Positions 26,363-35,326 of a stretch of 64,000 nt of DNA are shown one piece after another; the stretch's first letter is position 1, and the number at the start of each line of letters is the position of its first letter. Both the position numbers and the translations under genes were made by a program. This DNA is from a virus. Location of the stretch: positions 108,218 to 172,217 of IMG/VR virus record IMGVR_UViG_3300032205_000001; one strand, written 5' to 3'. The notes beneath the pieces were generated by a model. That model was not told the origin of the DNA. It saw only the letters and a list, made by a program, of their open reading frames with translations, and searched no databases.

Positions 26363-27166
26363 ATGTCTATCGTCAAGATTCTATTCGACGACATCAAGTT
26401 CCATCCTGAGATCAAGAATCCTCGCGATGAGCTGAAAGACATCGACGATCTAATTTCTTCGCTGAAGTCGGTCGGGCTCCAGGTGCCGCTGACCGTTATG
26501 GAGATCGAACTAGAGAACTACCTCGTGGTCGGGTTCCGTCGACACGAGGCAATTCGCCGCATCAGAGAAGGCGATCCACGGGCATTTAGAACCATCGAAG
26601 TCAGGAAGTTCAAGGGCTCGCTTGCAGAGGCGCAGGTTCTCAACATTACCGAGAACATTCAGCGTTCCGAGCTGACGCCGATGGAGATCTGTCGCAGCGT
26701 CGAGATCCTCATGAACCTCGGGTACAAACAAAAGGAAGTCGCCGAGAAAATTGGCAAATCCCAAACGTGGGTCTCAAATGCCATGCAGTTCAGAAAGCAG
26801 GCAGTTCCACAGCTTCAGGAGGCTGTGAGAACAGGCGATATTCCTTATGGTTTTGCCAGAGATATCGCAACGCTTCCAGACAAAGAGCAAAGGGATAAGG
26901 TCAAGACCCTGGCGAAGAAGACCAGCGCGTCTGATCAGAATGATGTAAAAGGGGCGCCCAAGACCAACAAGGCGGTAGACGCTCAAGTGAGAAAGGTCGT
27001 CAGAGAAACATCCGGCAGGGTCATTCGGCCATCGACATCGGAAATTCGTTACGAGGTAAATAGGCTATCCGATACAGGCCGCAAGCCGTCCGACGACTTT
27101 GATCTGGGCGTCATGATTGCCCTCGAATGGGCACTTGGGGAGAGAAAGACGCTTCGGCGTCCATAA
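26363..27166 (+). CDS. ParB-like protein 1
   Basis: 267 residues. N-terminal ParB/Srx fold with GFRRHEA (about 56-62, the CTP-contact GERRxRA motif) and ENIQRSELTPME (about 96-107), followed by a helix-turn-helix (KQKEVAEKIGKSQTWVSNAM). C-terminal part is variable. Families of this type bind parS-like palindromes and spread as CTP clamps. In lytic phages they may organise replication or act as regulators. A dispersed 14-bp palindrome in this genome is a candidate site. Confidence 0.85.
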   Translation: MSIVKILFDDIKFHPEIKNPRDELKDIDDLISSLKSVGLQVPLTVMEIELENYLVVGFRRHEAIRRIREGDPRAFRTIEVRKFKGSLAEAQVLNITENIQRSELTPMEICRSVEILMNLGYKQKEVAEKIGKSQTWVSNAMQFRKQAVPQLQEAVRTGDIPYGFARDIATLPDKEQRDKVKTLAKKTSASDQNDVKGAPKTNKAVDAQVRKVVRETSGRVIRPSTSEIRYEVNRLSDTGRKPSDDFDLGVMIALEWALGERKTLRRP

Positions 27167-27179
27167 CCCGGAGGCACTG

Positions 27180-27812
27180 ATGTTGAGATGGTTGTTCCCA
27201 GGCTTTAACTGGGCAGTGGTGTTTTTTGTTTTTTGGGGAGGATGGGCTGATGCAGATGCTCCAAAAATCGTTCCAGCAGAGACCGTGGAGTACGCGAGTA
27301 TTGTCTCATCTGGATCGGCTGTTCAGCTTCCGCCGTCACCTGATGAGAATGGTGTCGGGTCCAGATTCGGCGATCCTGGCGATCAGTGGACAGGCGGAGC
27401 CATGGCTTGTTCGCCGCACGCCAAGGTAGACTCCAAGATGCATGCATGCGCGCACCGTTGGTACCCGTGCGGCACGCTGCTCATCGTGGAGTACAAGGGT
27501 CAACGCAACTGGTGCGAGGTCACCGATCGAGGACCGTACGGCGCAAACGTTTTCGCGGCTGACGGCAAGATGGTCATGGACGGTGGCTCTCCAGCTTGGT
27601 ACGTGATGGTCCACCAGGGAGACCCTCCACCCGACGAGCTGTGCCCCGATGGCGGCTGCAAAGGTCGTTGGCGCGGCGTCATCGACATGAGCCCGGCCGT
27701 CAGCAAGGGCATGGGACATCCAGGGATGGGCTACGTGCGCGTCTGGACGCTCAAGAAGATAGTCGACTACCAGAACTATCTCGCCACCAAGAAGCCGCCT
27801 GCATCGTCGTAG
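27180..27812 (+). CDS. secreted RlpA-like double-psi beta-barrel protein
   Basis: 210 residues from ATG 27180 (GGAGG seven nt upstream). Hydrophobic leader at about 5-22 looks like a signal peptide or anchor. The barrel motifs are FGDPGDQWTGG, VTDRGPYGAN (about 113-122) and VIDMSPAVSKGMG (about 167-179), the last carrying the catalytic-type Asp of RlpA/MltA-like peptidoglycan enzymes. Four or more Cys may form disulfides. A role in cell-wall degradation or remodelling is likely. Confidence 0.75.
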   Translation: MLRWLFPGFNWAVVFFVFWGGWADADAPKIVPAETVEYASIVSSGSAVQLPPSPDENGVGSRFGDPGDQWTGGAMACSPHAKVDSKMHACAHRWYPCGTLLIVEYKGQRNWCEVTDRGPYGANVFAADGKMVMDGGSPAWYVMVHQGDPPPDELCPDGGCKGRWRGVIDMSPAVSKGMGHPGMGYVRVWTLKKIVDYQNYLATKKPPASS

Positions 27813-27833
27813 CTTGAACGCGGGTCGGAGCAG

Positions 27834-28226
27834 GTGTTACCTTCCGGCTCCGTGTCGCAAGAAGCCGCCAACAGGGCCCTGTCCATCGTCGTCGGGATGA
27901 TGAACGACAGGAGCGGCCTTTGGCAGGTTACGCCGGAACGTATATCTCTACTTAGAGATGCATGCGGGCAGATGTCTTCACGTGCAAAGCCAGCCGTGGA
28001 GGATATGCTCGTGGTTGCTGCGAGTGGGGAGCGTTTCTGGAAACCTACGGCGGAGCAGTACTTCGCCCTGGCGGAAATCAGAACCAAGTCGCTTTCCATC
28101 GATAAGAAGACGATCGAGAAAACGATCAACGAAGTAATCGCCTGTGCGCAACGTGACCGAGTGGCTCATCGCGAATGGGTCAAGAACGTTATCGACGTTC
28201 TCACCAGGCTCGCCAACGAGAAGTGA
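27834..28226 (+). CDS. hypothetical protein (130 aa)
   Basis: GTG start (27834, or 27852). Helical, no Cys motif, no recognised family. Between the RlpA-like and zinc-ribbon genes. Confidence 0.55.
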   Translation: MLPSGSVSQEAANRALSIVVGMMNDRSGLWQVTPERISLLRDACGQMSSRAKPAVEDMLVVAASGERFWKPTAEQYFALAEIRTKSLSIDKKTIEKTINEVIACAQRDRVAHREWVKNVIDVLTRLANEK

Positions 28227-28268
28227 CCTTCGAGGGACATGTTGACAATGCACATGCCAGGTGGTTCG

Positions 28269-28499
28269 ATGACTGTTCGGAAGCAGATAAAGCAGGAATA
28301 TGTAAGGCATCCGTTCACAAAGAAAAAGCTCCTCGTTATTGACACGTTTGAGCCGAGCGATGCCGCGCCATGTCCTCAGTGCAAGACCGGAACGATCAAA
28401 CAAATCAAGGTAGTTGAGTCGGAGTATCGTGGAGGGGTTCGCTACAACATCGTTACCTGCGATAAGTGCGAGCAGCCTGTGTGGGTTGTGCCGATGTGA
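28269..28499 (+). CDS. zinc-ribbon protein (76 aa)
   Basis: ATG 28269 with AGGTGG upstream (28239 is an alternative start). CPQC and CDKC 40 residues apart, beta-rich between: a zinc ribbon. Function unknown. Confidence 0.6.
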   Translation: MTVRKQIKQEYVRHPFTKKKLLVIDTFEPSDAAPCPQCKTGTIKQIKVVESEYRGGVRYNIVTCDKCEQPVWVVPM

Positions 28500-28564
28500 T
28501 GGTTTTGAGAAGGTGACCGACGGCATTCTGCAAAACCTGATGTAGTTCGAAAGGCAGCGTATCG

Positions 28565-29173
28565 ATGGGTGCTCTCCTAATGTTTCCTTCTCGCTTTCGT
28601 GACTACACGGACAGCTTCACCGAATGGAAGCAGCAGACCTTTAGGTCGTTACCAGTGCTAATGAAGCAGGTCATCCGTCAACACGAGGTGGCCTGGTCAG
28701 CGAAGCTGGAAGAGAACCTGAACCGTCCGATGGCTGAGATGGAACAAGCCGACGAGGTTCATCCTGGAGTCTGGATTGGAAGCTACTCGTCGGTCGTCGA
28801 TGACCGGCTCATGAACAACGAAATCGACGTCGTGCTCAACATGGCCATCGAGTGCGACTACGCGCTGAAGGCACCGAAGACGCAGCTCGTGAAGATCGGC
28901 ATCGAGGATGGTCGTCTCACGAACGTCGGCGTCTTTCGTAAGGCGGCCGAGGTGATTCACACGGCCAAAGAACAAGGCAGGGCGACGCTGACCCACTGTG
29001 CTGCCGGCGTGAGCAGGAGCAGCACGGCGGTGCTTGCGTACTTGATGATCTATGAACGCATGGGATGGAGCGACGCCCTCTCGTATGTTCAGTCCGGCAG
29101 ATCGTGCGTCAACCCGCATCCTCTCCTGGTGAGGTCCCTCATCCGAGATCTTGGATCTGACTTCGTCCCCTAG
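28565..29173 (+). CDS. dual-specificity protein phosphatase-like enzyme
   Basis: 202 residues. LTHCAAGVSRSSTA (about 141-154) is the HCx5R active-site loop with the following Ser/Thr; the general-acid Asp probably lies in GIEDGRLTN. An N-terminal helical extension of about 60 residues is unusual. The family removes phosphate from protein or, in some members, from RNA 5' ends; which applies here is unknown. Last gene before the 29,204 terminator. Confidence 0.85.
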   Translation: MGALLMFPSRFRDYTDSFTEWKQQTFRSLPVLMKQVIRQHEVAWSAKLEENLNRPMAEMEQADEVHPGVWIGSYSSVVDDRLMNNEIDVVLNMAIECDYALKAPKTQLVKIGIEDGRLTNVGVFRKAAEVIHTAKEQGRATLTHCAAGVSRSSTAVLAYLMIYERMGWSDALSYVQSGRSCVNPHPLLVRSLIRDLGSDFVP

Positions 29174-29203
29174 TGTACCGACCCACTAGAGAACACTAGG
29201 AGT

Positions 29204-29236
29204 GAGCCAGCCATGTGCTGGCTTCTCTTCGTTTTA
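29204..29236 (+). terminator. Rho-independent terminator
   Basis: AGCCAGC (29205-29211) pairs with GCTGGCT (29217-29223), followed by TCTCTTCGTTTT. Confidence 0.7.
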
Positions 29237-29263
29237 TTGACATTGACGGACACGGTCTATAGC
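29237..29263 (+). promoter_or_regulatory. promoter of the replication operon
   Basis: TTGACA at 29237-29242, 15 bp, TATAGC at 29258-29263, directly after the terminator. Confidence 0.5.
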
Positions 29264-29295
29264 GTGCGCCCCCTACAAGGATCTTGGGGTGCTCG

Positions 29296-30537
29296 ATGTC
29301 GATCGATGAAGATCTGCAGGTCTCTTCCGAAGTCGTAAACGCAGACTGGCAGTTCGATGTAATTCGAACCTATGTCCTTGGCGTTGAAATCTTGGACACA
29401 CGTCTAAGTGACGCCGAATTTCGTTTACTCACTCTGTTGAGACTAAGGGCAGGCGGCGGCCGAAACAACGTCGTCTCGTACGAAACGCTGGCCAAAGATC
29501 TTGGAACGAGCGCACGCACAATCAAGCGCACGATGGCCGGTCTAAAAGAGAACGGGTACGTCACCTGCGAAGCGCGCGGATATGGCGCTTCCACAAAGAA
29601 GACCATCGCCTCGATGAGTGAGCGCTTCGACGCCGACATCCTGACGATGAACCGCAAGCAGCTCCTAGGGTCCGAGCGCACCGACGACATGCTCAACCGG
29701 CTGCGCAGCCTTAACAATGCAGCCGAACATCCATTGGTGCCAAAAATGTCCCCATCCGAAACTACTGGGGAAAATCAGGTCCAGAGGGGACAAATTTGTC
29801 ACCATGGAGGGGACAAAAATGGCACCTCAGAGGGGACAAATCTGGCCCCTAAAGTAAATCAAGATAACGTAAATCAAATCGAAATAGATTCACCTCGCGC
29901 TGCTCGGTGTCAGCCACCTATGGTGTCTGATCCTACAAGATCTTCGAAGATCGAAGACACAGAGGGAGACAGAGACTCAGGAAGTCTGAGATCTGAGAAA
30001 GCAGAGACACCTCGCGATTCCCGTGACGACGACATGGAGCGCGCAAAGGCAGCAGCCGATGCCGCCATGAACAACGCCACCGCAAGATCCAGGGTCCAGT
30101 TGGACAAGCGGCGAGAGAGGGCCGAGCGGGAAGATCGTGACGGAACCCGTGAGGAGCGCGAGAAGCTCAAGCGCATGACCAAGCAGGAGCGCCAGACGAT
30201 TGGCGCAAGGTTCGAGGACTGGGCCCGCAACGAATACGATCTGTTCTTCCCGGAGGAAAACCTTCGCATGGCTCGCTTGGACGAGAAGGGCTTCTCGGTC
30301 CTGAAGCGAATGTTCGAACAGTACGACGGCAACGAGCGGATCATCCGCCGTGCTTGGACGTACACCTGCGAGAACTGGGACGAGCTTCGGAAGAAGTTGA
30401 AAATTGAGGACACCGTTCCTACCATCTGGCTGCTGTACGCATTCCGTGCGCGGATTTTCCCGCTGTCACAGGAACGCCAAACGAATCGCCAGGTGGCAGA
30501 GCACGCAACCACCGAGAAAAAGGCCGGTGAGTGGTGA
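29296..30537 (+). CDS. replication initiator-like protein with internal iterons
   Basis: 413 residues from ATG 29296 (29284 is possible). Residues about 35-100 form a winged helix (LSDAEFRLL, YETLAKDLGTSARTIKRTM). A hydrophilic linker rich in Ser, Asp and Arg follows, then a C-terminal helical domain of the type that contacts helicase loaders. Layout and position before a DnaC-like gene and a DnaB-like gene recall lambda O or DnaD-type initiators. The linker-coding DNA holds three direct and one inverted 18-bp repeats, as the lambda O gene holds its origin. Confidence 0.7.
   Translation: MSIDEDLQVSSEVVNADWQFDVIRTYVLGVEILDTRLSDAEFRLLTLLRLRAGGGRNNVVSYETLAKDLGTSARTIKRTMAGLKENGYVTCEARGYGASTKKTIASMSERFDADILTMNRKQLLGSERTDDMLNRLRSLNNAAEHPLVPKMSPSETTGENQVQRGQICHHGGDKNGTSEGTNLAPKVNQDNVNQIEIDSPRAARCQPPMVSDPTRSSKIEDTEGDRDSGSLRSEKAETPRDSRDDDMERAKAAADAAMNNATARSRVQLDKRRERAEREDRDGTREEREKLKRMTKQERQTIGARFEDWARNEYDLFFPEENLRMARLDEKGFSVLKRMFEQYDGNERIIRRAWTYTCENWDELRKKLKIEDTVPTIWLLYAFRARIFPLSQERQTNRQVAEHATTEKKAGEW
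29736..29849. repeat. iteron cluster, candidate replication origin
   Basis: Direct copies of GGGGACAnAnnTGgCaCC start at 29786, 29809 and 29832, exactly 23 bp apart; an inverted copy lies at 29736-29753. An A/T-richer stretch follows (about 29850-29890). Confidence 0.65.
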
Positions 30538-31190
30538 ACGACGAAAACGCTTGCGCAGATGACCGCCCACACCGACGAAAGCTAACGGAGGCGGACTTCC
30601 GTCGAGTCAACGTCGGCAAGGCGTTCTGGGGGTCGCGCACCGATCATATTCAGCATGATGAGACGAGGGACGTGATCCTCCGCTACCGGAAGAACATCGA
30701 GTCGATGATCAAGACCGGAAGCGGCCTGATCTTCCTAGGTCCACCAGGGGTCGGGAAGACGTCGGCCGCCGTGTGCATCGTGAAGGAAGCCATCGTGGCT
30801 AGGTACAGCGTGTATTTCGCAACCCATGCCGAGATGCGCGAGCTTCGCTTTTCGAGGAGGGATGAGCTTTTCGGGGATGGTACCGACGGAATTACGATAG
30901 CCAAGAAGGTCGAGATCGCAGACCTGTTGGTGCTCGATGGGTTCAACGAGCCATTCTTCACGGACAAGGTGTTCGGCCCGCTGCAGTTGGAGGAGCTGCT
31001 TGTTTATCGGTCGTCGCGGAAGCTGACCACGATGATGACTACGAGAAGCGGGGCCACGCTGAAGAAGGAAGAATTCACCGATCTGTTCGAGCAGATCAGC
31101 CAGTGCATGGTCCCGTTGAACATGGGCGGGAAAAACATGCGAGACGATGACCGCAAGAAACTTAGTGTCCGAGTTCTAGGTGGACGCTAA
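30531..31190 (+). CDS. DnaC-like helicase loader, AAA+ ATPase
   Basis: 219 residues, GTG start overlapping the initiator stop. Walker A GPPGVGKTS (about 69-77), Walker B LLVLDGF (about 131-137), sensor region TTRSGATLK. N-terminal helical part would bind the helicase. A dispersed-palindrome copy sits at the third codon. Confidence 0.85.
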   Translation: MVNDENACADDRPHRRKLTEADFRRVNVGKAFWGSRTDHIQHDETRDVILRYRKNIESMIKTGSGLIFLGPPGVGKTSAAVCIVKEAIVARYSVYFATHAEMRELRFSRRDELFGDGTDGITIAKKVEIADLLVLDGFNEPFFTDKVFGPLQLEELLVYRSSRKLTTMMTTRSGATLKKEEFTDLFEQISQCMVPLNMGGKNMRDDDRKKLSVRVLGGR

Positions 31191-31194
31191 ATAA

Positions 31195-31446
31195 ATGGGT
31201 CCAGATCTATCCTTCACTTGTCAGATCTGCGGGCAGTCAATTTCTCGTGGAGAACACACTATCCGGGTTGTCGCTGAGACATGTATAAGCGACGGCATCG
31301 GCGGTGGCTCTAAGCAGACAGACGGCAGCGAGGTCGTCTTCTCTGTGTTCCATATGGAATGCGTTTGTGCGACCTACGCTAGTCGTGAATGCGACGTCAT
31401 TGCCTATATTTCAGAAGCCCGCGAGGTGATCGATGGACATCGATAA
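31195..31446 (+). CDS. hypothetical zinc protein (83 aa)
   Basis: CQIC near the N-terminus and HMEC later give four potential ligands. Overlaps the helicase start by 14 nt. Function unknown. Confidence 0.6.
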   Translation: MGPDLSFTCQICGQSISRGEHTIRVVAETCISDGIGGGSKQTDGSEVVFSVFHMECVCATYASRECDVIAYISEAREVIDGHR

Positions 31447-32776
31447 GGAATTCGTTCGAGCTGTTGTTCGTGGCGGAAGGCCTGCTGTTCTGGCGGCCAT
31501 CGACAGGTACATCGATCGCGAAGTAGAAATTGGCGGCGAAAAGGGGACCTACCTCTTCGGCGACGGGAAAAAGGCGTGGGGATTCGTTAAGGAATTCTAT
31601 AACAAGTACAACGATGTGCCTTCTATCGAAGCCATCGAAGGAAACCTTGGAATCGACCTTAGCGGCACGATGAACGAGCCCTATGGGTTCTTCCTCGAAG
31701 AGATCCTGAAACGCCGCCTATGGCAGTTACAGCGCCACGGAACCAAGACGGTTAGCGAGAAGCTGGAGGCCAAAGATCCTACCGGAGCTGCTGAGGTTTG
31801 GGCCGAGATTCATCGCAAGATTCAGGAAGAGGCCCTCACGGTACGCAAGGTCGAGTCCCTGTTGTCGCTCGGAAAGGATCTAATCCAGGACTACAAGGAC
31901 GCGAAGGCAGGCAAGCGTGGAATTCCTACGCCGTGGCCATCAATGGACCAGCAGACCCTGGGATGGCAGCCAGAAGACCTGATTCTTTTCGTTGGACGTC
32001 TCGGCGTCGGAAAGACCTGGTCGTTGGTGATTTGTGCGCATACGGCATGGAAGCACGGTAAGCGAGTTCTGGTCGTCTCTACGGAGATGAACAAGAAACA
32101 GATGGCCCGGCGCTTCTTTGCGTTGCACCTGAAGATGCCGTATGACGAGATCAGACGAGGCAAGCTTGGCGAGTTCGTCGAGGACAAGTTCTACAAGGGC
32201 GTCGAGGAGATCATGGGAGAGCAGGGCATCGACATCGTTGCCGGCGATTTCGATTACTCGATCGACAACATCTCGGCGGTTCTTGGCGACCTGAAGCCTG
32301 ACCTCATGGCTCTCGACGGTCCGTACCTGATCAAGAATTCAGGAAAAGATCGCCACGAGCGTGTCTCGAACACGTTTGACGATTTCAAGAAGCTCGGAAA
32401 GCGCCACCTACACGCGACCATCACCAACCTCCAGTTCAACCGTTCTGCCAAGACTGGCGATGCCAAGACGATCGCCGCCGACAACATCGGCATCACCGAC
32501 GTCGCCGGCTGGAACGCTGATGCCGCCTACGGTCTTCAGCAGACCGAGGAAATGCGGAAGAACTGGGAGATGGGCATGAAAGGCCTTAAGGTTCGTGAGG
32601 GCTTGCCAGATGAATTCAAGATCCACTGGAACCATCAAGCGATGGATTTCTCGGAGATTGGCGGCAGTAATACGACGCCAACTAGCCCAACGTCTGGAGG
32701 AGGAACGCCAAGCGGCGGAGGAGGCGATGCTGCCTACGCCGTCGAGGACGACGGATTCGACGATGTCCCATTCTGA
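31433..32776 (+). CDS. replicative DNA helicase, DnaB-like
   Basis: 447 residues. N-terminal helical domain, linker, then RecA-fold motor: Walker A GRLGVGKTW (about 187-195), ISTEM-like VVSTEMNKKQMARR, Walker B LMALDG (about 290-295) and a Q-containing NLQFNRSAK motif. The protein ends DDGFDDVPF, an SSB-type acidic tip, preceded by a Gly/Ser/Thr linker; this is unusual for a helicase. ATP-driven 5'-3' unwinding at the fork is expected. Confidence 0.88.
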   Translation: MDIDKEFVRAVVRGGRPAVLAAIDRYIDREVEIGGEKGTYLFGDGKKAWGFVKEFYNKYNDVPSIEAIEGNLGIDLSGTMNEPYGFFLEEILKRRLWQLQRHGTKTVSEKLEAKDPTGAAEVWAEIHRKIQEEALTVRKVESLLSLGKDLIQDYKDAKAGKRGIPTPWPSMDQQTLGWQPEDLILFVGRLGVGKTWSLVICAHTAWKHGKRVLVVSTEMNKKQMARRFFALHLKMPYDEIRRGKLGEFVEDKFYKGVEEIMGEQGIDIVAGDFDYSIDNISAVLGDLKPDLMALDGPYLIKNSGKDRHERVSNTFDDFKKLGKRHLHATITNLQFNRSAKTGDAKTIAADNIGITDVAGWNADAAYGLQQTEEMRKNWEMGMKGLKVREGLPDEFKIHWNHQAMDFSEIGGSNTTPTSPTSGGGTPSGGGGDAAYAVEDDGFDDVPF

Positions 32777-33032
32777 AGTCGAACCCCGGCGTTGTCCGCG
32801 CTGCAGCAAGTTTGTGACGAGCAAAACCGCCTTCGCCGTCCATCTGTGGACCGATGGAGACAGGCTGCTTTACGATGTTGTTTCGGCCAAAAATACGCCT
32901 ACAACAGGGATGCTAATGCATCTTACAGGGGACAGACAGTGTGGGTCAGAAGTTTCTGGTTATGTAGGCAAACTACTCAAAAGGCTAGGACTCACGCTGG
33001 ACTGCGATACCTCGTTTTTGGACGGGTTGTAG
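32763..33032 (+). CDS. hypothetical zinc protein (89 aa)
   Basis: ATG 32763 overlaps the helicase stop by 14 nt. CPRC at residue 11 and a later HL..C may bind zinc. No family recognised. Confidence 0.55.
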   Translation: MSHSEVEPRRCPRCSKFVTSKTAFAVHLWTDGDRLLYDVVSAKNTPTTGMLMHLTGDRQCGSEVSGYVGKLLKRLGLTLDCDTSFLDGL

Positions 33033-33035
33033 CCG

Positions 33036-33064
33036 TTGACAATTTAGCCTTTACCTCTTAATGT
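33036..33064 (+). promoter_or_regulatory. strong promoter TTGACA-N17-TAATGT
   Basis: TTGACA 33036-33041, TAATGT 33059-33064. Drives the 33,118 operon with a ~50-nt leader. Confidence 0.65.
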
Positions 33065-33114
33065 CCGATATAGAAAAGGTGCTAAGATAAGCACCATCGA
33101 CAGCTAAGAGGTAA
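33051..33114 (+). promoter_or_regulatory. inverted repeats over promoter and ribosome site
   Basis: TTACCTCTTA (33051-33060) is the exact complement of TAAGAGGTAA (33105-33114), which includes the AAGAGG ribosome site; GGTGCT/AGCACC forms a hairpin between them. Read-through RNA would hide the ribosome site; RNA from the local promoter would not. Confidence 0.5.
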
Positions 33115-33117
33115 GCC

Positions 33118-33465
33118 ATGGCGACCAAGCGAGTTCAGGAAGTGATCGATCGGTTCGTTGCAGAACTGGTCGAGGTTTGTGAGAAGGAGGCCGCCGAGAA
33201 CATTCAGAGCAGGCTGCGAGATGCTTTGGGTTCGGAAATTGCGCTGCCTCCTATGACAGTGAAGCGCAGGAAGACGACGAAGGGCTATTCGGTTCTTCGT
33301 CCCTGCCCGATCCCGGACTGCAAGGACACGGCAGCGCCTCGTCACGGAATGGTGTGCAAGAAGCACAGCACGCTTCCGCGTGAGGAAATTCTGGTTGCCC
33401 GTGACAACGCGGTCAAAGAGGGCGGCGTTTGGTTCAATCTGAAGCCAGGCAGGAAGACCGCCTGA
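33118..33465 (+). CDS. hypothetical zinc-finger protein (115 aa)
   Basis: Helical N-terminal half and a C-terminal CPIPDC...C..H group that could bind zinc. Basic overall. Stop overlaps the next start (ATGA). Confidence 0.65.
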   Translation: MATKRVQEVIDRFVAELVEVCEKEAAENIQSRLRDALGSEIALPPMTVKRRKTTKGYSVLRPCPIPDCKDTAAPRHGMVCKKHSTLPREEILVARDNAVKEGGVWFNLKPGRKTA

Positions 33466-33728
33466 TGCCGAAGAAGAAGCCAGCGAAGAAGAAGGTACGA
33501 ACCGAAGAGGAGTATCAGGAGCTGCGCAAGGCAACGGTTGCGCTGGCGAACTGCGCAATCCTGACCCTCGCCAGCAAGGGCAAGCTCGGTGCCGGTTCAG
33601 GGATGACGATCAACCTGAAGACCAAGCAGGTCAGGCACTGGTCTGCGCAGTTCTTCGATGCGCTCGATATGGTTGGCATCGTATACGATCGAGACAAGTA
33701 CTTCGAGAAGCCGAAGCGCAAGCGCTGA
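33465..33728 (+). CDS. small basic protein (87 aa)
   Basis: Lys-rich N-terminus (PKKKPAKKK), helical centre and a KPKRKR tail. Coupled to the gene before it. Probably nucleic-acid binding; no family recognised. Confidence 0.6.
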   Translation: MPKKKPAKKKVRTEEEYQELRKATVALANCAILTLASKGKLGAGSGMTINLKTKQVRHWSAQFFDALDMVGIVYDRDKYFEKPKRKR

Positions 33729-33746
33729 TCGTGGTATCATGGACGC

Positions 33747-34181
33747 ATGAAGTGGCAGGACGTACCTGCACTCGTGCGTCATTCGACGTTGGCGATCTAC
33801 AACAAGTCGACTGGCGGCGGTGCCGACGGTTTTATCAAGGCGCTACGCATCTCCAGGGACACCCTTGCGAAGCAGGGGTACGTCTACGCTGGCCAGAAGA
33901 TGGCAGTGCTTGAGGAAATCAAGCTGACAGCCAAGGGCTGGTTGCAGAATCGCAAGCATGTGGCCGAGGGGCGATCGGGGGCGGAGAAGGACAAGGCGTT
34001 CGCTCAGCTGTGGAAGCTGATCGAAAATCGCGTCTGGGAATTGGATGGTCCATCCGGCGAAAAGCCGAGCCCGCCAAAGAACAGCGAAGAAGCCGCTGCT
34101 CGTGAGAAAATGCCATCGAAGCCAGGCGAGAAGCCAAAGGTTGACGATAGACGAGGTCTTGTCTACCCTCCGCCTAAATGA
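33747..34181 (+). CDS. hypothetical protein (144 aa)
   Basis: N-terminal helical domain of about 90 residues, then a Pro/Lys/Glu-rich disordered tail. Overlaps the primase start by 4 nt; a primase-linked role is possible. Confidence 0.6.
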   Translation: MKWQDVPALVRHSTLAIYNKSTGGGADGFIKALRISRDTLAKQGYVYAGQKMAVLEEIKLTAKGWLQNRKHVAEGRSGAEKDKAFAQLWKLIENRVWELDGPSGEKPSPPKNSEEAAAREKMPSKPGEKPKVDDRRGLVYPPPK

Positions 34182-35239
34182 GAGCTGAGCACATAGAATA
34201 TGTGCTGCGAGAGCTTGGCTGTTCTAAAATCAAAAACAAGGGCAACGAAGTAGAGAGTAGGTGCCCGTTCGTAGCGTGCTCAAACAAACGCGGCTCGTCC
34301 TTTTATATCGACGTGTCTCTAGATGATGAGAGCACGTTTTTTTGTCACAGATGCAAAGCGAAGGGCACGTTACGAGGGTTGATGTATCTCCTCTATAAGG
34401 AGTCTGGACGAGACCGTTCAGATCTAAGGGCGTTTGTTCTTGCGAACAATTTAGTAGATCCAAAAAAACAGCTGGCGAGGGTGGACGCTGCAGCTGGCTG
34501 GTATGCGACGCCTAGGAGCGATCGTATGCCTGCGACCGTAGAAGGCGGCAAGGATTACTCAGATCCTTTACTGCGCGCCGACATGAAGCCGCCACTTCCA
34601 GAATCAGCCGTCGAGCTGATGGAGAAGATGCGCACCTGGATTGACCAGGAGGCGTGGAATTATCTGACAGGACCAGAGCGAAGGTTGACGCCACAGACGA
34701 TTGAGAAGTGGAAAATCGGTTGGCATCCGAGACTGCGTCGAATTTCAGTTCCTCAATACGACCGGATCGGCCGACTGGTAAATCTATCGGGGCGTCATGT
34801 GCCGTATTGGCCTGAGTGCGTTCCGTTGTCGGAGTGGGAAAGCAAGGCGCCCAAATGGATGCACTCGCATGGGTTCGATCGCGAGCTGTATCTGTTTGGC
34901 GAAGATTGGCTCAAAACCGACGGAGACGGCAAGGGAACTGTGTTTCTCGTCGAGGGTGCGTTCGACGCCATCTACATGGACCAATGCGGCGTTCCCAACG
35001 TTGCCGGAATCAACGGCTCGTACATCAACGATACGCAGGTCGACAAGATCCTAAAGTGGTTCGACTTTGTAGTTATTCTGATGGATGGAGATCAGGCCGG
35101 CATCGACGCTGCTGCTAGAATCGAAGCAAGACTACTGCGAAGGATCCAAACGGTTACGTTCCTGATCCCCGACGGCAGAGATCCAAATCAGATGACAGAC
35201 AACGAGGTCGAAGATCTGAAGAGCCGGTTCCTTTCTTGA
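34178..35239 (+). CDS. DnaG-type primase
   Basis: 353 residues. N-terminal zinc site CPFVAC..CHRC (about 28-56, with a GTLRGL follow-up), RNA-polymerase-like core and TOPRIM motifs VFLVEGAFDAI (about 254-264) and LMDGDQAG (about 300-307). Shorter than cellular DnaG because the C-terminal helicase-binding domain is missing, as is common in phages. Makes RNA primers at the fork. Confidence 0.9.
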   Translation: MRAEHIEYVLRELGCSKIKNKGNEVESRCPFVACSNKRGSSFYIDVSLDDESTFFCHRCKAKGTLRGLMYLLYKESGRDRSDLRAFVLANNLVDPKKQLARVDAAAGWYATPRSDRMPATVEGGKDYSDPLLRADMKPPLPESAVELMEKMRTWIDQEAWNYLTGPERRLTPQTIEKWKIGWHPRLRRISVPQYDRIGRLVNLSGRHVPYWPECVPLSEWESKAPKWMHSHGFDRELYLFGEDWLKTDGDGKGTVFLVEGAFDAIYMDQCGVPNVAGINGSYINDTQVDKILKWFDFVVILMDGDQAGIDAAARIEARLLRRIQTVTFLIPDGRDPNQMTDNEVEDLKSRFLS

Positions 35240-35326
35240 CTATGTCAGACCCTCTTGGTACTGCTGGACCGTCGCCCGAACCGGACGACTCAAGGTTCCG
35301 ACAAGGACCACTTCAGGAGATCTAAG

